Of a DNA stretch of 10,896 nucleotides, positions 7,070 through 10,896 are shown piece after piece. The stretch is taken from positions 1-10,896 of the forward strand of contig CALVPO010000044.1 in the NCBI GenBank assembly GCA_944351345.1, read 5' to 3'. This DNA comes from an uncultured Bacilli bacterium (GTDB lineage Bacteria > Bacillota_I > Bacilli_A > RF39 > UBA660). Both the position numbers and the translations under genes were made by a program. The first letter of the stretch is position 1. The number at the start of each line of letters is the position of its first letter. Below the pieces are notes generated by a model, which made no database searches, was not told the origin of the DNA, and worked only from the letters and a program-made list of their open reading frames with translations.

Positions 7070-7894
7070 ATGGATAATAATTCTAAGGAAAGTAAACAAT
7101 CTTTTTTTCAAAAGTTTAAGAATGATAAGAAATATAGGGCTAAGGTACAGTTGATTGGATATACTGTTTTTATTGTTTTTTTGATAGTTTTTATAAATGT
7201 TTCTAATGTAGGGAATAATTATAGTTATAATTCTGTTGATAGTAATTTACGTGATAATGTTAATGATGTTTTAGATGATGATAGTAATTTATTTGAAGAT
7301 ATTGATGATAATTATTCTTATAATGTTGATGTAGTTTTAAAAACTAAGGATAGTAATAATAATGATGTAGAGAGTAAGGTTAATTATAATGGGGACTCAT
7401 ATAGGGATAATTTAGTTATAAATAAGGTTTATGATAATGTTAATAGTACTTATTATAAGGTTGGGGATGAGTATTATTATAAAGAGCTTGATGAGTTTAA
7501 ATTGGCAGTTTTGGATGATATTTATAATTTGATTGATGCTAAATATATTGAGTTTAGTAGTGTTAATAAGTATATAGATAAGGCTGGTTTGGATCATTTT
7601 ACAGATTATTCTTCGGGAAAAAAAGAGTATGTTTATGATCTTTTGGTTAGAGATGTTATACTTAGTTATAAGGGTGAAGATACTGTTCCTATTAATGTTG
7701 TTATAGATAATAATATAGTTTCTATTAGTATAGATTATACTAATTTGCTTAAGAATATTGATAATAATATAGTTTCTTGTGTGGTTAATTATAAATATGA
7801 GAATATTGGAAAGGTAGAGGAGTTTACGATTATTCCTGATGATTATAATGATCCTGTTAATACAACAGCTACTACTGGTGATAGTACTAATTGA
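7070..7894 (+). CDS. Unrecognised single-pass membrane-anchored protein
   Basis: I do not recognise this 274-residue protein. It has a basic N-terminal stretch of about 25 residues rich in Lys (QKFKNDKKYRAK), one hydrophobic helix (about 27-46), then a long polar domain with no further membrane segment. By the positive-inside rule the domain should lie outside the membrane. No lipobox or cleavage site is clear, so it is likely an uncleaved anchor. The outer part is very rich in Asp, Asn, Tyr, Ser and Val, with repeated DDNYSYN-like phrases near 75-85, then a region of alternating strands, and ends in a short Thr/Asn-rich tail. No catalytic motif or cysteine pattern stands out. Its ATG directly abuts the fmt stop, with AAGGTG nine bases upstream, so it is co-transcribed with fmt. 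A terminator overlaps its end. Confidence 0.8.
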   Translation: MDNNSKESKQSFFQKFKNDKKYRAKVQLIGYTVFIVFLIVFINVSNVGNNYSYNSVDSNLRDNVNDVLDDDSNLFEDIDDNYSYNVDVVLKTKDSNNNDVESKVNYNGDSYRDNLVINKVYDNVNSTYYKVGDEYYYKELDEFKLAVLDDIYNLIDAKYIEFSSVNKYIDKAGLDHFTDYSSGKKEYVYDLLVRDVILSYKGEDTVPINVVIDNNIVSISIDYTNLLKNIDNNIVSCVVNYKYENIGKVEEFTIIPDDYNDPVNTTATTGDSTN

Positions 7895-7909
7895 TGGTAC
7901 TATTTTTTT
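7881..7909 (+). terminator. Intrinsic terminator overlapping the stop codon of the anchored-protein gene
   Basis: ATAGTAC (7881-7887) pairs perfectly with GTACTAT (7897-7903), and a run of seven T residues (7903-7909) follows. The nine-base loop contains the TGA stop (7892-7894). It ends the fmt unit. Confidence 0.75.
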
Positions 7910-7989
7910 GTTTGAAAAAATTTTGGTTTTTTTAGAAAGTAAGAAGGGTTTTTAGAAAAAAAAGCAAATAATATAAGTAAGGGGTTGAT
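7910..7989 (+). other. AT-rich spacer with an imperfect direct repeat
   Basis: This gap holds homopolymer runs of A and T and an imperfect 14-base repeat: GGTTTTTTTAGAAA (7925-7938) and GGGTTTTTAGAAAA (7946-7959). Weak -10-like sequences (TAATAT at 7969-7974, TATAAG at 7972-7977) occur, but no -35 is at a good distance. A promoter for the endonuclease-like gene is expected here because a terminator precedes it, but I cannot place it. Confidence 0.35.
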
Positions 7990-8733
7990 ATGATGAATGA
8001 TAATATAAGAATGTTGTATAAAGAATTTAATAGAATAAAGAAGCTTGAGTATGTAAAGAGTGTTAGGGGTGGAAATACTGGAGTAGGTGCTACTTTTGAA
8101 GCTCTTCTTAGTAAGAATGAAGATGATTTGGAAATACCTGATTTTTATGGTATTGAGATAAAGACTAGAAGAAGTTATAGTAAGGCTTATATTACTTTGT
8201 TTAGTGCTGTTCCTACTGGTAGTGGTTATTATGAGGTTAAGAGGCTTAGAGATACTTATGGTTATAGTGATTCTAGAGATTGTAATTTAAAGGTATTAAA
8301 TGTTGATGCTTTTTCTGATAGTTTTACTAAAGTAGGGAATGGTTATTATTTTAAATTGCATGTTGATAGAGATAGTGAGAGAATTGTTCTTTTAGTATTT
8401 GATAGATATAAAAATTTAGTTGATGATAGTACTTATTGGGATTTTCTTGTGTTAAAAGAAAAGTTAGAGAGAAAGTTAGAGGTATTGGCTGTTGTTAAGG
8501 CTTGGCCTAATAGGATAGGGGGATATGAATATTTTAAATATTATAAAATGAATATTTATATTTTAAAAGGGTTTGATTATTTTGTTAGGTGTATAGAGGA
8601 GGGGATTATTAAATTGAATTTGAAGATTAGTAGTTATAGGGATTTTAAGAGATATGGAATGGTTAAGTCTCATGGAGTTAGTTTTTGTATAAGGGAGGAG
8701 GATTTGGATAGTTTGTTTGATATTTATAGATAG
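7990..8733 (+). CDS. MvaI/BcnI-family restriction endonuclease homologue
   Basis: This 247-residue protein matches the MvaI/BcnI type II restriction-endonuclease domain, a MutH-like fold. Near the N-terminus is GNTGVGATFEALL (Glu 37), followed by PDFYGIEIKTRR, which supplies the D-x4-E-x-K active site of this group (Asp 51, Glu 56, Lys 58). Next comes ITLFSAVP, and near the C-terminus HGVSFCIREEDL, a block typical of the family. Active MvaI and BcnI cut CC(W/S)GG-type sites as monomers; the target of this protein cannot be read from sequence. No DNA methyltransferase is in the window. The protein may be a solitary endonuclease, a nicking or repair enzyme, or part of a split system. ATG 7990 and ATG 7993 are both possible, the latter with better spacing from GGGG at 7981. 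All catalytic residues are intact and the codon style matches the housekeeping genes. Confidence 0.82.
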   Translation: MMNDNIRMLYKEFNRIKKLEYVKSVRGGNTGVGATFEALLSKNEDDLEIPDFYGIEIKTRRSYSKAYITLFSAVPTGSGYYEVKRLRDTYGYSDSRDCNLKVLNVDAFSDSFTKVGNGYYFKLHVDRDSERIVLLVFDRYKNLVDDSTYWDFLVLKEKLERKLEVLAVVKAWPNRIGGYEYFKYYKMNIYILKGFDYFVRCIEEGIIKLNLKISSYRDFKRYGMVKSHGVSFCIREEDLDSLFDIYR

Positions 8734-8817
8734 TATTTATTAATTAAAAATAGTTGCTTTTTTTGAAATTAAAATTGATGGGATAAAATAATTTTATATT
8801 GTATTTTGATATATGAA
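8734..8817 (+). other. AT-rich intergenic gap before the ABC genes
   Basis: No gene, strong hairpin or repeat is visible. A run of six T residues after GTTGC (about 8752-8764) could be a weak termination signal, but no stem of useful length precedes it. Confidence 0.3.
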
Positions 8818-8826
8818 TGTTATAAT
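8818..8826 (+). promoter_or_regulatory. Extended -10 promoter for the ABC transporter pair
   Basis: TGTTATAAT combines a perfect -10 (8821-8826) with an extended TG. The -35 region is poor (TTGTAT at 8799-8804, 16 bases away). Transcription would begin near 8833, right at the ribosome binding site AGAGGTG (8834-8840), giving an unusually short leader of about 13 bases. Confidence 0.5.
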
Positions 8827-8845
8827 CATAATAAGAGGTGTTGTA

Positions 8846-9541
8846 ATGTTAAAGTTAAATAAGATATCAAAGTCTTATTCTATTGATAAGAATGATAAAA
8901 TAAGTTTGTTAAATGATATATCGTTAGAGATAAGTAATAATAAATTTTATGGTATTGTTGGACATTCAGGTAGTGGCAAATCGACTCTTTTGAATATAAT
9001 TGGGTTAATTGATGATTTTGATTCTGGTAAATATTTTATTGATAATAAAGAAGTTAATTATTTAAGTGAAGATGAAAAAAGTTCTATTAGAATGAAAAAG
9101 TTTGGTTTTGTTTTTCAATCTTTTTATTTAAACAATAGGTTAACTGCTTTAGAAAATGTTATGATACCTATGTATATTAATAAAGGAATACCTAAATCAG
9201 AAAGAAAGAAAATTGCAATGAATTTATTGGAAAAATTTGGATTAGGTAATCGTATTAATCATAGACCTAATCAATTGTCTGGTGGAGAACAACAACGGGT
9301 TGCTATTGCAAGAGCACTTGCAAATAATCCTGAAGTTATTCTTGCGGATGAACCGACAGGAAATTTAGATAAGAAAAATGAAGAAATGATATTTAACTAT
9401 TTTAAAAAACTTGTTACTGAGGATAAAAAAACGGTGGTCATTGTTTCTCATAATGAAATTATTAATAAATATGCTGATATTATTTATAAATTAGAAGATG
9501 GAAAAATTTATAAAGAAGTGATTGATAATGAAGTTAAATGA
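8846..9541 (+). CDS. ABC transporter ATP-binding protein, MacB/LolD type
   Basis: This 231-residue ATPase has a complete nucleotide-binding domain: Walker A GHSGSGKST (39-47), Q-loop Gln 91 in FVFQSF, signature LSGGEQQR (144-151), Walker B VILADE (164-169) followed by the PTGNLD D-loop, and the switch His 202 in VSHN. The combination LSGGEQQRVAIARAL with ADEPTGNLD is characteristic of the LolD/MacB/FtsE branch, which works with FtsX-type permeases rather than moving substrate through a classic channel. I chose ATG 8846 because AGAGGTG lies five bases upstream; an earlier in-frame ATG at 8813 would add eleven residues across the promoter. It overlaps the permease gene by 14 bases, so the subunits are made together. 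Codon use is A-ending (Glu mostly GAA). The substrate is unknown. Confidence 0.93.
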   Translation: MLKLNKISKSYSIDKNDKISLLNDISLEISNNKFYGIVGHSGSGKSTLLNIIGLIDDFDSGKYFIDNKEVNYLSEDEKSSIRMKKFGFVFQSFYLNNRLTALENVMIPMYINKGIPKSERKKIAMNLLEKFGLGNRINHRPNQLSGGEQQRVAIARALANNPEVILADEPTGNLDKKNEEMIFNYFKKLVTEDKKTVVIVSHNEIINKYADIIYKLEDGKIYKEVIDNEVK

Positions 9542-10769
9542 TTATGTAAGATTAGTTTTTATTAATATAAAAAGTACAAAAATGGCTAGTGTATTGTTTT
9601 TGATAGTTTCTATTGTGATTTTATTTTTAGGTAATGTATTTATTAATATAAATCCAAATTATAGTGCTTATGTTGAAAAAGTATTTAAGGAAGATGTAGA
9701 TATGAGAACTATTTTGGTGTATAAAGAAGGTTTAGATTATGAATCTACAATTAATGATGTTTTAAAAATAAATAATGTTGTTTTTAGTTATAATCAACAA
9801 TTTAATTATATGAATGTTAAATTAGATATAATTAGTAATAATGAATTGGGATTGAATATTAAACCTGCTACTAATACTTTTTCCCCAACTATTATAATGG
9901 GGAGAGGGTTGAAAAACTTTGATGAAATGATATGTCCTTTGTATTTAGGTAAAGTTAGTGAACTAAAGACACGAGAAGATTTGATTTCAATGAAAAAGTA
10001 TTTAAATAAATATGTTAATATTAGTTATAATAGTTATGAAATTGATGATATAAGGAGTCCTAAAGTTAATAAAAGTTTTAATAAAACTATTAAAATAGTA
10101 GGATTGTATGATAATGTATTATCTAGTGAATCTTATAATGAATGTTATATGTTAAGTGAAGAATTAATAAAGATGGTAGATGAATCTCAAGATGTTTATA
10201 CTGATAATTTTTTAAAAGATAATGTAGTTCAAAATACAGGAGTATTTACTAATGTAATTTTAGATGATGTTGAGAATTTAAAGGAAGTTAGGTTAGAGTT
10301 AGAGGAAAAAGGTTATGTTACTACTGAAGGAGCTTCGTTTGATACTAGTTTTTTTAATAAATTGAAGAATATTTCATATACAGGATTAATTATTATTTTG
10401 GCATTATTATTATTTGTATTTTTAATATTTATTTCTAGTATTGTAAAAAATACCAAAAACTCAATAGCACTTTATAAATTGTTTGGTTTTAGAGAAAAAG
10501 AATTAATATTTATAATGAGTTTTCAAGTGGTGTTTTTGACTTGTTTAGCTTATATTATTAGTTTATTATTTTTGTTAGTTAGTGTTGGAGTTTCAAATTC
10601 TATAATATCTAATTATATTAATTATTCTTGTTTGTCAATATTTATATTACCATTTCATGAGTTTATATATATGTTATTTATCTTAGTATTTATTGTAATA
10701 AGTTCTTATTATATTTCTAGAAGTGTTTCTAAATTACAAATAAGGAGAATACTTGCTGATGGTAATTAG
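9528..10769 (+). CDS. FtsX/MacB-type ABC transporter permease
   Basis: This 413-residue protein has the MacB-like topology: one N-terminal transmembrane helix (about 20-40), a large extracytoplasmic domain of about 240 residues, then three helices (about 282-306, 331-355 and 377-397). Between the second and third helices lies the FtsX-domain coupling motif SIALYKLFGFREKEL, equivalent to the 'lk.lGasr..i' element that contacts the ATPase. The ectodomain has no recognisable peptidase or binding motif. Members of this architecture act in antimicrobial peptide or bacteriocin resistance, lipoprotein release or peptide export; nothing nearby says which. I chose ATG 9528 after the GTGAT element at 9518-9522, giving a 14-base overlap with the ATPase gene. 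A single permease implies a homodimer with two ATPase copies. The protein is complete. Confidence 0.88.
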   Translation: MKLNDYVRLVFINIKSTKMASVLFLIVSIVILFLGNVFININPNYSAYVEKVFKEDVDMRTILVYKEGLDYESTINDVLKINNVVFSYNQQFNYMNVKLDIISNNELGLNIKPATNTFSPTIIMGRGLKNFDEMICPLYLGKVSELKTREDLISMKKYLNKYVNISYNSYEIDDIRSPKVNKSFNKTIKIVGLYDNVLSSESYNECYMLSEELIKMVDESQDVYTDNFLKDNVVQNTGVFTNVILDDVENLKEVRLELEEKGYVTTEGASFDTSFFNKLKNISYTGLIIILALLLFVFLIFISSIVKNTKNSIALYKLFGFREKELIFIMSFQVVFLTCLAYIISLLFLLVSVGVSNSIISNYINYSCLSIFILPFHEFIYMLFILVFIVISSYYISRSVSKLQIRRILADGN

Positions 10770-10896
10770 TAAATCATTTATATATCAGAGTAATATTATA
10801 AAATTCTTTTTTGTATTTTTCTTAGCTCTGGACAGTTTTAATTTAACCCAACAAATATAAGGGTTTATGAGGATAAAATTACGCCCAAAGTTGAAT
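10770..10896 (+). other. Unassigned tail with possible mobile-element or gene edge
   Basis: The first 50 bases are AT-rich, with an ordinary intergenic look and no convincing terminator. From about 10826 the texture changes: TCTGGACAG, then AACCC..GGGTT (an interrupted inverted repeat, about 10845-10865), then GAGGATAAAATTACGCCCAAAGTTGAAT to the edge. No reading frame of note is open on the + strand. One minus-strand frame stays open for roughly 35 codons from the right edge, without a visible family signature. It could be the end of a reverse-strand gene or an insertion-sequence terminus; the window is too short to decide. Confidence 0.3.

Noticed and set aside
7412..7597. Minus-strand open frame of 61 codons
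   Set aside because: It is an Ile/Asn-rich shadow of the anchored-protein gene, typical of AT-rich DNA.
8734..8845. Small peptide gene that could be the cargo of the ABC transporter
   Set aside because: The ATG codons in this gap run into stops within a few codons or merge with the ATPase frame, and none has a ribosome binding site.
1..10769. Mycoplasma-type code with TGA read as tryptophan
   Set aside because: Tryptophan codons in conserved motifs (such as NWYPGHM in RbgA) are TGG, and TGA ends the RhuM-like, anchored-protein and ABC ATPase genes at family-typical or sensible points.

Overview
The window is a very AT-rich stretch in which every credible gene lies on the + strand. Protein content points to the Bacillota (Bacilli side), probably a small-genome uncultured gut or Mollicutes-like relative such as the RF39 type. 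The evidence is RbgA/YlqF, RecX, a SirA-like protein directly followed by YneF (as yneE-yneF in Bacillus), formate-tetrahydrofolate ligase, HemW, Fmt, and Shine-Dalgarno sites of the GGAGGTGAT type. The genetic code looks standard: TGA ends several genes and tryptophan is TGG, so it is not a code-4 Mycoplasma. The lineage is inferred, not proven.

Layout: (1) 1-994 holds an accessory-looking pair: the 3' end of a RhuM-family gene overlapping a RibD-C/dihydrofolate-reductase-like gene, closed by a hairpin terminator at about 1007-1035. (2) 1050-2557: a good extended -10 promoter drives rbgA and the overlapping recX. (3) 2608-3302: the SirA-like gene and yneF, with a terminator whose loop contains the yneF stop codon. 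(4) 3322-6090: a promoter followed by fhs and hemW, which overlap by 1 base. (5) 6106-7909: an extended -10, then fmt (TTG start) and an unrecognised single-pass membrane protein, again with a terminator built around the stop codon. (6) 7990-8733: an orphan MvaI/BcnI-type restriction-endonuclease homologue. (7) 8818-10769: an ABC ATPase and FtsX/MacB-type permease pair. (8) 10770-10896: an unexplained tail of different texture.

How the genes fit together: the middle is housekeeping (50S ribosome assembly, RecA control, one-carbon metabolism and translation initiation). Fhs makes 10-formyl-tetrahydrofolate, which is the formyl donor that Fmt uses on initiator Met-tRNA, so the two genes are functionally linked. 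The edges (RhuM/RibD-like on the left, endonuclease and ABC exporter on the right) look like accessory genes. The left pair and the ABC genes favour A-ending codons (GAA, AAA), whereas fhs, hemW and fmt use many GAG, AAG and TTG codons. I see no rRNA, tRNA, CRISPR array or complete mobile element, and no clear-cut new system. The best leads are the orphan endonuclease, the SirA-like protein, the unrecognised anchored protein and the ABC pair.
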